The notes under the pieces: model-generated
Seen by the model: the letters and a program-made list of their open reading frames with translations, nothing else
Database searches by the model: none
What the model was told of the DNA's origin: nothing
From: Alphaproteobacteria bacterium
GTDB taxonomy: Bacteria > Pseudomonadota > Alphaproteobacteria > CACIAM-22H2
Assembly (NCBI GenBank): GCA_016793165.1
Contig: JAEULA010000028.1
Span: forward strand, 62,001 to 126,000
Length of the DNA: 64,000 bases
Reading direction: 5' to 3'
Shown here: positions 42,296 to 51,143 of the stretch, piece after piece
How the letters are laid out: the number at the start of each line of letters is the position of its first letter
Numbering within the stretch: position 1 is the first letter of the stretch
Position numbers and translations under genes: made by a program

Positions 42296-43465
42296 GTGCC
42301 GATTCAGATTCCGGTCGAAGCCGACCACCAGGAGCTGCGCGATGCCGTCCGCGACCTGTGCAGTCGATTCGACGGGGCCTACTGGCGCGGCGTCGACGAG
42401 GCCCGCGGCTATCCCGAGGCGTTCGTCGACGCGCTGACGGCGGCGGGCTGGCTGGCCGCTCTGATACCGGAGGAATACGGCGGTTCAGGCCTCGGGCTGA
42501 CCGAGGCCTCGATCGTCATGGAGGAGATCAACCGCTCGGGCGGCAACTCCGGCAGCGTCCACGGCCAGATGTACAACATGTCGACGCTGCTGCGCGCCGG
42601 CTCGACCGAGCAGAAGAAGCGCTACCTGCCCGCGATCGCGGCGGGCGAGCTGCGCCTGCAGTCGATGGCGGTGACCGAGCCGACCACCGGCACGGACACG
42701 ACCAAGCTCAAGACGACGGCGATGCGCGTCGGCGACCGCTACGTGATCAACGGCCAGAAGGTCTGGACGTCGCGGCTGCAGCACTCCGACCTCATGGTGC
42801 TGCTGGCGCGCACGACGCCGCTCGACCAGGTCGCGAAGAAGTCCGACGGCCTGTCGGTGTTCCTGGTCGACGTGCGCGAGGCGATGCGCGCCGGCATGAC
42901 CGTCCGGCCCATTCGCAACATGGTCAATCACGAGACCAACGAGGTGTTCTTCGACAATGTCGAGATCCCCGCCGAGAACCTGATCGGCGAGGAGGACAAG
43001 GGCTTCAAGATCATCCTCGCGGGCCTCAACGCCGAGCGCACGCTGATCGCGGCCGAGTGCATCGGCGACGCCTACTGGTTCGTCGACAGGGCCAAGGCCT
43101 ATTCGGTCGACCGCGTCGTCTTCGACCGCCCGATCGGCCAGAACCAGGGCATCCAATTCCCGATCGCGCGCGCCTACGTCAATACCAAGGCCGCCGACGC
43201 GATCCGCTACCAGGCCGCTGCCCTCCACGACGCGGGCCTGCCCTACGGCGCCGAGGCCAACATGGCCAAGCTGCTCTGCGCCGATGCCTCGTGGGAGGCG
43301 GCGAACGCCTGTCTGCAGACCCATGGCGGCTTCGGCTTCGCCGCCGAGTACGACATCGAGCGAAAGTTCCGCGAGACGCGCCTCTACCAGGTGGCGCCGA
43401 TCTCGACCAACCTGATCCTGGCCTATGTCGGCGAGCACGTGCTCGGCATGCCGCGATCGTACTGA
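42296..43465 (+). CDS. Acyl-CoA dehydrogenase
   Basis: A 389-residue FAD enzyme of the acyl-CoA dehydrogenase family. Signatures present are LAALIPEEYGGSGLGLTEAS, SMAVTEPTTGTDTTKLKTTA, the KVWTSRLQHSD segment, GLNAERTLIAAE and the C-terminal HGGFGFAAEYDIERKFRE. Starts with GTG after an AGAGGAAC ribosome site; no ATG is available in the conserved N-terminus. Followed 12 bp later by an SDR gene and then an enolase-superfamily gene, all plus strand. The oxidised acyl-CoA substrate is unknown. A decayed partial copy lies 4 kb upstream. Confidence 0.94.
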   Translation: MPIQIPVEADHQELRDAVRDLCSRFDGAYWRGVDEARGYPEAFVDALTAAGWLAALIPEEYGGSGLGLTEASIVMEEINRSGGNSGSVHGQMYNMSTLLRAGSTEQKKRYLPAIAAGELRLQSMAVTEPTTGTDTTKLKTTAMRVGDRYVINGQKVWTSRLQHSDLMVLLARTTPLDQVAKKSDGLSVFLVDVREAMRAGMTVRPIRNMVNHETNEVFFDNVEIPAENLIGEEDKGFKIILAGLNAERTLIAAECIGDAYWFVDRAKAYSVDRVVFDRPIGQNQGIQFPIARAYVNTKAADAIRYQAAALHDAGLPYGAEANMAKLLCADASWEAANACLQTHGGFGFAAEYDIERKFRETRLYQVAPISTNLILAYVGEHVLGMPRSY

Positions 43466-43477
43466 GGGAAGAAAGAC

Positions 43478-44245
43478 ATGGATCTCGGACTCAAGGGCCG
43501 CTCGGTCCTCATCACCGGCGGTTCCAAGGGGATCGGCGCCGCCTGCGCACGCACCTTCCTCGCCGAGGGTTGCTCCGTCGTCCTCGCGTCGCGCGACGCC
43601 GCGAAGCTCGCCGAGACCGCTGCCGCGCTCGGCAATCTCGGCGCGGTGAAGACCTTCGCGGCCGACCTCTCGAAGGGCGCCGAGCGCGCGCGCCTCGCCG
43701 CGGCGCATCCCGACGTCGACATCCTGGTGAACAACGCCGGCGCCATTCCCGGCGGCGGCCTGCTCGATCTGACCATGGAGACGTGGGAGCAGGCTTGGGC
43801 GCTCAAGGTGATGGGCTACATCCATCTGACCCAGACCTATCTTCGCGCGATGAAGGCACGGGGGGCCGGCGTGATCGTCAACATCATCGGCGCCGCCGGG
43901 CGCTCGCCGCGCTACGACTACATCTGCGGCGGCACCGGCAATGCCGCGCTGATGGCGTTCACCTCGGGCGTGGGCGGCAAGTCGGTCGACTGGGGCGTGC
44001 GCGTCTTCGGCATCAATCCGGCCTCGACCCGCACCGACCGCATCGTGACCCTCGCCAAGACCCGCGCCAAGGCGGCGCATGGCGACGAGAGCCGCTGGCA
44101 GGAGATGCTCACCAACCTGCCGCTCGACCGCCTCATCGAGCCGCACGAGATCGCCAACGCCGCGGCCTTCCTCGCCTCGCCCGCCTGCGGCTACGTCAGC
44201 GGCACGGTGCTGGACGTCGACGGCGGCGGCGCCTTCCGCGCCTGA
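43478..44245 (+). CDS. SDR-family protein lacking the catalytic triad
   Basis: A 255-residue short-chain dehydrogenase fold. The cofactor site is intact (TGGSKGIG, residues 13-20; DILVNNAG, 81-88). Where the SDR triad should be, the alignment gives G138 for Ser, G151 for Tyr and N155 for Lys (YICGGTGNAALMAF in place of YxASKAAL). The C-terminal half is otherwise conserved, with a GVRVFGINPASTRTDRI loop. Either this subgroup uses other residues (Y146 or Y148 are near) or the protein only binds a nucleotide. Spacing to the genes on either side is 11-12 bp. Confidence 0.9.
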   Translation: MDLGLKGRSVLITGGSKGIGAACARTFLAEGCSVVLASRDAAKLAETAAALGNLGAVKTFAADLSKGAERARLAAAHPDVDILVNNAGAIPGGGLLDLTMETWEQAWALKVMGYIHLTQTYLRAMKARGAGVIVNIIGAAGRSPRYDYICGGTGNAALMAFTSGVGGKSVDWGVRVFGINPASTRTDRIVTLAKTRAKAAHGDESRWQEMLTNLPLDRLIEPHEIANAAAFLASPACGYVSGTVLDVDGGGAFRA

Positions 44246-44256
44246 AAGTCCGGGCG

Positions 44257-45453
44257 ATGCGGATCGTCGACCTCAGATGCGCGGTGATCGGGAAGAACCC
44301 GATCGTTCGCGTCGTCAGCGACCAGGGCCTCAGCGGCTACGGCGAGGTCGAGCAGTACAAGCCCTATCTCAAGCCCTACGTACTGCAGTTCCGCGAGGCG
44401 CTGATCGGCGAGGATCCGACTCTCGTCGAGCGGGTCATGCTCAAGATCCGCCAGCGCGGCGCCTTCAAACCCTACGGCGCCGCGATCAGCGCGATCGAGA
44501 TGGCGCTTTGGGATCTCGCGGGCAAGGCGGCGGGCCTGCCGGTGCATCGCCTGCTCGGCGGCAAGATCCGCGACCGCGTGCGCGTCTACAACGGCGCGCT
44601 GCGCAAGCCGGTCGCGAGCCAGACGCCCGAGGCCTACGCGGCCGAGGTCCGGCGCATGGCGGCGCTGCCCGAGGGCTTCACGATCGTGAAGCAGGCGATC
44701 TCGTTCCACAGCCCGATGAAGCGCGAGGTCGGCGGCTATTACTACGGCGAGCCGTCGCCGAGCCCCTTTCACGGCGCGCTCGACCGCGGTCCGATGACCG
44801 AGCGCGGCCTCAGGCTGACGATCGACTGCGTCGCGGCGATGAAGCAGGCGCTGGGCGACCGCGTCGGCCTGGCGCTCGATTGCGGGCCCGGCTGGATGCT
44901 CTCCGACGCGATCCGCTTCGCGCGCGCGGTCGAGCCGTTCAACCTGATGTGGATCGAGGACACGCTGACCGGCGATTACGTGCCGTTCGTCAACGCCGAC
45001 GTCTATCGCGAGTTGACGCGGTCGACGACGACGCCGATCCACACCGGCGAACAGATCTACCTGCGCCAGAACTTCAAGGACCTGATCGAGACCAAGGCGG
45101 TGCGCGTCGTCGGCCCCGACCCCTGCGATGTCGGCGGCATCGCCGAGCTGAAATGGATCGCCGAGTACGCCGACCTGCACGGCGTGATGATGGCCCCGCA
45201 CGGCACCGGCAACGGCCTGCTCGGGCTCGCGGCGCTGGTGCAGGTCTGCGCGACGCTGCCGCACAACTTCATCGCCTTCGAGTATCCCGTCGGCGATCCG
45301 GCGTGGTGGTACGACATCGTCGACGGCCTGCCCGACCCGATCGTGCGCGACGGCCACATCCTTGTCGGCGACAGGCCCGGCATGGGCGTCGAGATCGATC
45401 CGGAACGCGCGGCGCGCTACCTGACGCCCGAGGACGCCGGCTTCTTCGCCTGA
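44257..45453 (+). CDS. Enolase-superfamily (mandelate racemase/muconate lactonising) enzyme
   Basis: A 398-residue protein with the N-terminal capping domain and a C-terminal TIM barrel. Metal ligands are visible as the Asp of LALDCGPGW, the Glu of MWIEDTL and the Glu of HTGEQIY. Acid-base residues fit the mandelate-racemase subgroup: the Lys of TIVKQAI, the Asp of GPDPCDVGG and the His of MAPHGTGNG. The subgroup dehydrates or epimerises acid sugars, so a sugar acid such as galactonate is a plausible substrate. It lies 11 bp after the SDR gene. The exact substrate is not readable. Confidence 0.92.
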   Translation: MRIVDLRCAVIGKNPIVRVVSDQGLSGYGEVEQYKPYLKPYVLQFREALIGEDPTLVERVMLKIRQRGAFKPYGAAISAIEMALWDLAGKAAGLPVHRLLGGKIRDRVRVYNGALRKPVASQTPEAYAAEVRRMAALPEGFTIVKQAISFHSPMKREVGGYYYGEPSPSPFHGALDRGPMTERGLRLTIDCVAAMKQALGDRVGLALDCGPGWMLSDAIRFARAVEPFNLMWIEDTLTGDYVPFVNADVYRELTRSTTTPIHTGEQIYLRQNFKDLIETKAVRVVGPDPCDVGGIAELKWIAEYADLHGVMMAPHGTGNGLLGLAALVQVCATLPHNFIAFEYPVGDPAWWYDIVDGLPDPIVRDGHILVGDRPGMGVEIDPERAARYLTPEDAGFFA

Positions 45454-45514
45454 TCCGCGCCTTGCCGCGCCGCGCGCACCGCAGCGTGCGCCGCGCGGCG
45501 AGCTATGCGTCCCC

Positions 45515-46633
45515 TCACCCCGCCAGTGCCGCGGTCGGATCCGCGAAGGTCTCGCCGAGCGCCGCCGCGACCGCGGCATGCGTGATCTTGCCGGCATGGA
45601 CGTTCAGGCCGTTGCGCAGATGCGGGTCGTCGGCCAGCGCCTTTTTCACGCCCTTGTCGGCGAGCGCGATCATGAACGGCAGGGTGGCATTGTTCAGCGC
45701 CACCGCCGAGGTCCGCGGCACGCCGCCGGGCATGTTGGTGACGCAGTAGTGGATGACGCCGTCGACGACGTAGGTCGGGTTGTCGTGGGTCGTCGGCTTG
45801 GAGGTCTCGAAGCAGCCGCCCTGGTCGATCGCCACGTCGACCACGACCGAGCCGGGCTTCATCTTCTTGATGAGTTCGCGCGTCACGAGCTTCGGCGCGG
45901 CGGCGCCGGGGATCAGCACGCCGCCGATGACGAGATCGGCCGCGGCAACGTGCTGCTCGACCGCATCGCGGGTCGAGAACACGGTGTTGAGCGGGCGGTC
46001 GAACTGCGTCCACAGGCGGCGCAGCACGTCGACGCTGCGGTCGAGCACCCAGACGTCGGCGCCCATGCCGAGCGCGATGTGGATCGCGTGCGTGCCGACC
46101 ACGCCGCCGCCGAGCACCACGACCTTGGCCGGGTCGACACCGGGCACGCCGCCGAGCAGCATGCCGAGGCCGCCATGCGCCTTCTCGAGGAAATAGGCGC
46201 CCACCTGGATCGACATGCGGCCCGCGACCTCGGACATCGGCGCCAGCAGCGGCAGGCCGCCCGTCGGCGAGGTCACCGTCTCGTACGCGATGCAGGTGGC
46301 GCCGCTGCTCATGAGCTCGTGCGCCTGCTCGGGATCGGGCGCGAGATGGAGATATGTGAACAGCACCTGACCCTTGCGCAGCATCCTGCGCTCTGGCGCG
46401 AGCGGCTCCTTCACCTTCACGATCATCTCCGCCTGGCCGAAGACCTCGGCCGCGGTGCCGACGACCCGAGCCCCGGCCGCCTCGTAATGGGCGTCCGTCA
46501 TGCCGATCCCCGCCCCGGCCTCGCGCTCGACGATCACCTTGTGGCCGTGCGCGACGAGCTCGCGCACGTTGGTGGGGGTGATCCCGACGCGGTACTCGCG
46601 GACTTTGATCTCCTTGGGGACGCCGATCAGCAT
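45515..46633 (-). CDS. ald: Alanine dehydrogenase
   Basis: A 372-residue NAD-dependent L-alanine dehydrogenase that converts alanine to pyruvate and ammonium. The N-terminal [18 protein letters not shown], the [10 protein letters not shown] substrate lysine, FTYLHLAPD, the nucleotide-binding [13 protein letters not shown] and the [18 protein letters not shown] motif are all as in bacterial Ald. ATG at 46633 is chosen over an upstream open frame, because it follows a GGAGA site and gives the family start MLIGVPKE. It is divergent from the SDR gene with 76 bp between the starts. Confidence 0.96.
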   Translation of the reverse strand: MLIGVPKEIKVREYRVGITPTNVRELVAHGHKVIVEREAGAGIGMTDAHYEAAGARVVGTAAEVFGQAEMIVKVKEPLAPERRMLRKGQVLFTYLHLAPDPEQAHELMSSGATCIAYETVTSPTGGLPLLAPMSEVAGRMSIQVGAYFLEKAHGGLGMLLGGVPGVDPAKVVVLGGGVVGTHAIHIALGMGADVWVLDRSVDVLRRLWTQFDRPLNTVFSTRDAVEQHVAAADLVIGGVLIPGAAAPKLVTRELIKKMKPGSVVVDVAIDQGGCFETSKPTTHDNPTYVVDGVIHYCVTNMPGGVPRTSAVALNNATLPFMIALADKGVKKALADDPHLRNGLNVHAGKITHAAVAAALGETFADPTAALAG

Positions 46634-46709
46634 GGTGCATTCTCCGTGTTCGATGACGAGGCGTGGCCGGTATTCACCGCGAAGCATAGCCCGTCCCATG
46701 GAGGATTCG

Positions 46710-47483
46710 ATGACCACGCAGACGCCCGTGACGATTTATCCGAGCCTGAAGGACCGCGTCGTGCTGGTGACCGGTGGCGGCTCCGGCATCGGCGAGGCGA
46801 TCGTCCGGCGATTCGCCGTCCAGGGCGCCAGGGTCGGCTTCATCGACCTGAAGCAGGCCGAGTCCGAGGCGCTGGTGCGCGAGCTCGGCGGCACCGGCGC
46901 GGAGGTGCGGTTCGAGCGCGCCGACATCACCGACATCGCCGCCCTGCGCGCGGCGATCGACCGGCTGCGCAAGGCCCTCGGCCCGATCACGGTGCTCGTC
47001 AACAATGCCGCCCATGACGAGCGCCACAAGACCGAGGACGTCACGCCGGAATACTGGGACCAGCGCATCGCGGTGAACCTCAAGCACAAGTTCTTCGCCG
47101 CGCAGGCCGTGATACCCGACATGAAGGCGGCCGGCGGCGGCTCGATCATCAATTTCGGCTCGACGTCGTGGATGATCGGCCAGGGCGGCATGGCGGCCTA
47201 CACAGCCGCCAAGTCCGGCATCCTCGGCCTGACGCGCTCGCTCGCGCGCGACTTCGGCCCGTTCAACATCCGCGTCAACGCGATCGCGCCGGGCTGGATC
47301 ATGACCCAGCGCCAGATCGACCTCTGGCTCACGCCCGAGGGCGAGAAGGAGCTGATGCAGCGCCAGTGCCTCAAGCGCAAGCTGGTGCCCGACGACGTCG
47401 CGAAGTTCGCCGTGTTCCTCGCCTCCGACGAGGCAGGCGCGTGCACGAACCAGCAGTACATCGTCGACGGCGGCTGGGTCTGA
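46710..47483 (+). CDS. SDR-family oxidoreductase
   Basis: A 257-residue classical SDR with full signatures: VTGGGSGIGEA cofactor loop, LVNNAAHDER, catalytic Ser in NFGSTSWMIG and Y-x3-K in AAYTAAKSGILGL, then NAIAPGWIMTQRQ. The family reduces or oxidises small alcohols and sugars with NAD(P); substrate unknown. ATG 46710 has a good ribosome site (GGAGGA, 46700-46705) at the right distance, so an upstream ATG at 46698 is less likely. Confidence 0.93.
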   Translation: MTTQTPVTIYPSLKDRVVLVTGGGSGIGEAIVRRFAVQGARVGFIDLKQAESEALVRELGGTGAEVRFERADITDIAALRAAIDRLRKALGPITVLVNNAAHDERHKTEDVTPEYWDQRIAVNLKHKFFAAQAVIPDMKAAGGGSIINFGSTSWMIGQGGMAAYTAAKSGILGLTRSLARDFGPFNIRVNAIAPGWIMTQRQIDLWLTPEGEKELMQRQCLKRKLVPDDVAKFAVFLASDEAGACTNQQYIVDGGWV

Positions 47484-47524
47484 GCGGCAGGCTCCGGCGC
47501 GGCCTGGCCGCGCGAGCGGCCGCC

Positions 47525-48982
47525 CTAGCCCATCGCGCGGGCGAGCCGACGGATGCCCTCGTCGATGCGGTCGGCGGCGATCACGGAGAAGCCGAGCCGG
47601 AAGCAGTTGCGCGGCGCCGTGGCTTCGTCGGCGAAGTAGACGCGTCCCGGCTCGACCACGACGCCCTCGGCGCGCGCGCGGCGCGCCAGCTCGTCGGCGT
47701 CGAGGTCCGCCGGCCCCTCGAGCCAGAAGCTGGTCCCGCCCCGATTGGGCCGCACGCGGCAGCCGCGCAGGTCGCGCGCGATGGCCTCGCGCAGCACGCT
47801 CCAGCGCTCGCGATAGACCCGCCGCAGCCGGCGCTGCATCGCGTCGTAATGGCCGCCGGCGAGGAACAGCGCCGCGGTGCGCTGGTTGTTGGCCGGCGTC
47901 TGCCGGACCGAGAGCCGGCGCAGGGCGCGCGCCTCGCGCACGAAGGCCGGCGGCGCGACCAGGAAGCCGAGCCGCAACCCGGGCGCCAGCACCTTGGACA
48001 GCGTGCCGACATAGATCACGCGCCCGCGGCGATCGATCGACTTGAGCGCCGGGGTCGGCGAATCGAGGTAGCTGGCCTCGGTCTCGTAGTCGTCCTCCAC
48101 GATCACGAAGTCGTCGCGCTCCGCGCGCGCGAGCAGCTCCACGCGGCGCTCGAAGGGCAGCGTCACCGTCGTCGGCGACTGGTGGCTCGGCGTGACGTAG
48201 GCGAGATCGCAGCCCGCGAGCCGGTCGTCGATCGGCAGGCCCGACTCGTCGATGGCGATCGGCATCAGAGTCGCGCCGCCGACCAGCGCGAGGTTACGCG
48301 CATCGGCATAGCCCGGATCCTCGATCGCGACCCGCCGCCCGGCGCCGCCCAGCAGGCGCAGCACCAGGTCGAGCGCCTGCTGCGCCCCGAGCGTGATCAG
48401 GATCTCGTCGCCCTCGGCGTGGACTCCGCGTCGCGGCAGGATGCGCTGGCGGATCTGGCGCACCAGCTCGCGGTCGTCCTCCTGGACCTCGTCGGCGCTC
48501 CACGATTCGACGGCACCCCGGGCCAGCGCGGCGCGCGTGCAGCTGCGCCAGACCGAGAGCGGGAACAGGGTCCGGTCCGCCTGGCCGTGCAGGAAGGCGT
48601 ACGGATAGCGCCGCCAGTCCGCCGGCTTGGTGATGTGCCGCAGCGGCGCCGCGCGCAGGGCGAAGCGCGCGTCCCAGGACCCGGCATGGCCCGCCTCCGC
48701 CCCGCTGCGCGCCGACCGGGCGCGATCGGGCGGCAGGGGGTCGGCTGCCACGCGCACGCCGCGCCGCGCCACCGCCTCCAGGTAGCCCTCGTCGATCAGC
48801 CGCTGGTAGGCCAGGATGACGCTGTTGCGCGCCACGCGCAGGTTGCCCGCCAGCGCCCGGCTCGACGGCAGGCGCGCGCCGGGCGGCAGGCGGCCGTCCT
48901 CGATCGCGGCCGCGATGTGCTGGCGGATCTGCGCCTGCAGCGTCTCGACGCCGCCCCGGCGCAGGGGGAACAGCAGATCCAT
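47525..48982 (-). CDS. MocR-family regulator (GntR helix-turn-helix plus aminotransferase domain)
   Basis: A 485-residue MocR/TauR/GabR-type transcription factor. An N-terminal winged helix (AQIRQHIAAAIEDGRLPPGA, then LPSSRALAGNLRVARNSVILAYQRL) is joined to a fold-type I PLP aminotransferase-like domain, with the PLP lysine in YVGTLSKVLAPGLRLGF. Members sense PLP-amine adducts and usually control the gene divergent from them. Here that gene is the omega-aminotransferase at 49122, and the 139-bp gap has direct repeats (listed). The aminotransferase domain is probably a sensor, not an enzyme. Confidence 0.93.
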   Translation of the reverse strand: MDLLFPLRRGGVETLQAQIRQHIAAAIEDGRLPPGARLPSSRALAGNLRVARNSVILAYQRLIDEGYLEAVARRGVRVAADPLPPDRARSARSGAEAGHAGSWDARFALRAAPLRHITKPADWRRYPYAFLHGQADRTLFPLSVWRSCTRAALARGAVESWSADEVQEDDRELVRQIRQRILPRRGVHAEGDEILITLGAQQALDLVLRLLGGAGRRVAIEDPGYADARNLALVGGATLMPIAIDESGLPIDDRLAGCDLAYVTPSHQSPTTVTLPFERRVELLARAERDDFVIVEDDYETEASYLDSPTPALKSIDRRGRVIYVGTLSKVLAPGLRLGFLVAPPAFVREARALRRLSVRQTPANNQRTAALFLAGGHYDAMQRRLRRVYRERWSVLREAIARDLRGCRVRPNRGGTSFWLEGPADLDADELARRARAEGVVVEPGRVYFADEATAPRNCFRLGFSVIAADRIDEGIRRLARAMG

Positions 48983-48985
48983 TCC

Positions 48986-49021
48986 TCTGGACCCATCGAA
49001 TGGACGAATCTGGACCTATCG
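48986..49021. promoter_or_regulatory. Direct repeats, candidate MocR operator
   Basis: TCTGGACCCATCG (48986-48998) and TCTGGACCTATCG (49009-49021) differ in one base of 13 and are 23 bp apart, about two helix turns. They sit just outside the MocR start, between the divergent genes. The CTGGACC core resembles the CTGGAC direct repeats known for the related regulator TauR; identity of the regulator here is inference. Confidence 0.7.
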
Positions 49022-49121
49022 TAGCCGGACGCGGGGGGATATCAATTCCGCTCGGATTGCACGGCGCCGGCGGATCGTCCCCGGCCCGGACCCGCCTTCG
49101 CACCGATCAAGGGAGCCCTCG

Positions 49122-50465
49122 ATGTCGCTCAAGCCCAACTCGCTCGAAGAACTCTGGATGCCGTTCACGGCCAACAAGCACTTCAAGCAGGAGCCGCGTC
49201 TCTTCGTCGAGGCCAAGGGCGTCTACCTGAAGAACCACCGCGGCGAGCAGCTGATCGACGGCTGCTCGGGCCTTTACTGCATCCCCGGCGGCCACGGCCG
49301 CAAGGAGATCGCCGACGCGGTCGCCAAGCAGATCATGGAGCTCGACTTCTCCCCGCCGTTCCAGTTCGGCCATCCGCTGCAGTTCGAGGTCGCGCGCCGC
49401 GTCGCCGCGATGGCGCCCGGCGACCTCGACTACGTGTTCTTCGCCAATTCCGGCTCCGAGGCGGTCGACAGCGCGATGAAGATCGCGCTGCAGTACCACC
49501 GCGCCAAGGGCCAGCCGCAGCGCGTGCGCTTCGTCTGCCGCGAGAAGGCCTATCATGGCGTGAACTTCGGCGGGACGTCGCTCTCGGGCCTGGTGAAGAA
49601 TCGCGAGACCTTCGGGCCCCTGCTCGCCGGCATCAGCCACATGCGCCACACGCGCCCGCCCGAGCACAAGTTCGTCATGGGGCAGGCCGAAACCGGCGCC
49701 GATCTCGCCGACGACCTGCAGCGCCAGGTCGACCTCTACGGCGCCGACACGATCGCCGCGGTGTTCATCGAGCCGATCGCCGGCTCGGTCGGCATCCTGC
49801 CGCCGCCCAAGGGCTACCTGCAGCGGATCCGCGAGATCTGCGACCGCCACGGCATCCTGATGGTGTTCGACGAGGTCATCACCGGCTTCGGCCGCCTCGG
49901 CGAGAACTTCGCCGCCGACGCGTTCGGCGTCATCCCCGACCTGATGACGCTGGCGAAGGCGATCACCAACGGCGTCGTGCCGATGGGCGCGGTCGTCGCG
50001 CGCGAGCACGTCTACAAGGCGATCTCCGACGCCGGCCCGGCCAAGGGCATCGAGTTCTTCCACGGCTACACCTGGTCGGGGAACCCGGTGGCGTGCGCCG
50101 CGTCGCTGGCCGCGCTCGACATCTACGAGAAGGAGGGCCTGTTCGAGCGGGCCAAGAAGATGATCCCGTACTTCCTCGAGCAGATCGCGAGCCTCAAGGA
50201 GTTCGGCATCGTCACGGACACGCGCGGCATCGGCCTGCTCGGCGCGGTCGACTTCGAGCCGGTCGACGGCAAGCCGGGCGTGCGCGGCTACGAGATCCTG
50301 CAGGACCTCTTCAACAACGGCCTGCTGGCGCGCATCACCTACGACACGCTGATCCTCGCTCCGCAGTTCATCTGCGAGCAGACGCACATCGACGAGATGT
50401 TCGACAAGACGCGGTCGGCCATCAAGCGGTCCATGAACCGGCCGCAGCTGCGCGCGGTGAGCTGA
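49122..50465 (+). CDS. Class III omega-aminotransferase (beta-alanine:pyruvate type)
   Basis: A 447-residue fold-type I class III aminotransferase. The N-terminal LEELWMPFTANKHFKQEPRL is close to omega-amino acid:pyruvate transaminases. The cofactor sites VFFANSGSEAVDSAMK, FIEPIAGSVGILPPP, FDEVITGFGR and the PLP lysine in LMTLAKAITNGVVPMGA are intact. It should transfer the amino group of a beta- or omega-amino acid (beta-alanine, taurine, GABA or a polyamine product) to pyruvate, giving alanine, which Ald (45515) can recycle. Divergent from the MocR regulator. A strong terminator follows. Confidence 0.94.
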   Translation: MSLKPNSLEELWMPFTANKHFKQEPRLFVEAKGVYLKNHRGEQLIDGCSGLYCIPGGHGRKEIADAVAKQIMELDFSPPFQFGHPLQFEVARRVAAMAPGDLDYVFFANSGSEAVDSAMKIALQYHRAKGQPQRVRFVCREKAYHGVNFGGTSLSGLVKNRETFGPLLAGISHMRHTRPPEHKFVMGQAETGADLADDLQRQVDLYGADTIAAVFIEPIAGSVGILPPPKGYLQRIREICDRHGILMVFDEVITGFGRLGENFAADAFGVIPDLMTLAKAITNGVVPMGAVVAREHVYKAISDAGPAKGIEFFHGYTWSGNPVACAASLAALDIYEKEGLFERAKKMIPYFLEQIASLKEFGIVTDTRGIGLLGAVDFEPVDGKPGVRGYEILQDLFNNGLLARITYDTLILAPQFICEQTHIDEMFDKTRSAIKRSMNRPQLRAVS

Positions 50466-50530
50466 ACGCGGCACGGGCGTCGCTCGACCCGAGCACGGTC
50501 GAGCCGACGGCGGGCTCTCCCGCCGTCCCG

Positions 50531-50565
50531 AGAGGCCGGGCAACACGCCCGGCCTCTTTCATTTT
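50531..50565 (+). terminator. Rho-independent terminator after the aminotransferase
   Basis: A perfect 11-bp stem (AGAGGCCGGGC, 50531-50541, with GCCCGGCCTCT, 50547-50557), a five-base loop and a T-rich tail TTCATTTT. It closes the aminotransferase message 66 bp past its stop. It could also serve the convergent gene to the right. Confidence 0.9.
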
Positions 50566-50600
50566 GGGAAGCGGCGAGGCCGCCGCCCGCGGGGCCGGAC

Positions 50601-51041
50601 TCAGGCCCGCTTGGCCGTCACCGTGCACTCGCGGCCCATGCGGCCGGACCGCGAGGTCGTGAGGGTCTGATTGCCCTTCATTGAAATGCCCTCGGCGGAT
50701 GCCCGCCCGGCGAAGGTCCCGTCGATCGCGGCGGCCGCGGACGGCGACTGGCTGCGCATGTTCATCGTGCCGTCCGGCGCCACCGTGCCCGTCCATCGCT
50801 CGACCGTGCCGCCGGCGCCGACCTGGCCCGCCCGTCCGACCGCACGCTCCCCGGTGACGCTCGAACCGGCGATCTTGAGGCTCATCGGCTGCGAGAACGC
50901 GCCGATCTCGGCGCTGAAGGCCGTGCACCGGATGGTCGCGTTGTACGTGCCGTCGAAAGACTGCGCCCGCGCCGGTCCGGCCGACAGGCCGGGGGCGACA
51001 GCCGCGAGGGCGGCGAAGGCGACGACGAGTTGCAGGCGCAT
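50601..51041 (-). CDS. Small secreted protein of unknown function
   Basis: A 146-residue exported protein with a signal peptide (LVVAFAALAAVAPGLSAGPARAQ). The mature part is low in charge and built of short beta strands: SFDGTYNATIRCTAFSAE, PMSLKIAGSSVTGERAVGR, a GTVERWTGTVAPDGTMNMR strand pair and SMKGNQTLTTSRSGR, ending RECTVTAKRA. Two cysteines (one near the mature start, one near the end) may form a disulfide. I do not recognise the family. An AAGGAG ribosome site precedes the ATG. It is divergent from the HMG-CoA-lyase-like gene. Confidence 0.75.
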   Translation of the reverse strand: MRLQLVVAFAALAAVAPGLSAGPARAQSFDGTYNATIRCTAFSAEIGAFSQPMSLKIAGSSVTGERAVGRAGQVGAGGTVERWTGTVAPDGTMNMRSQSPSAAAAIDGTFAGRASAEGISMKGNQTLTTSRSGRMGRECTVTAKRA

Positions 51042-51143
51042 GCGGAAATCTCCTTGCTCGCGCCGAACCGGGACGGCAGGCGCGCGGCGATGATGAAACC
51101 GCCATGGGCTGCGGACTACAATCATCAGAATGGAGGAACTCCC

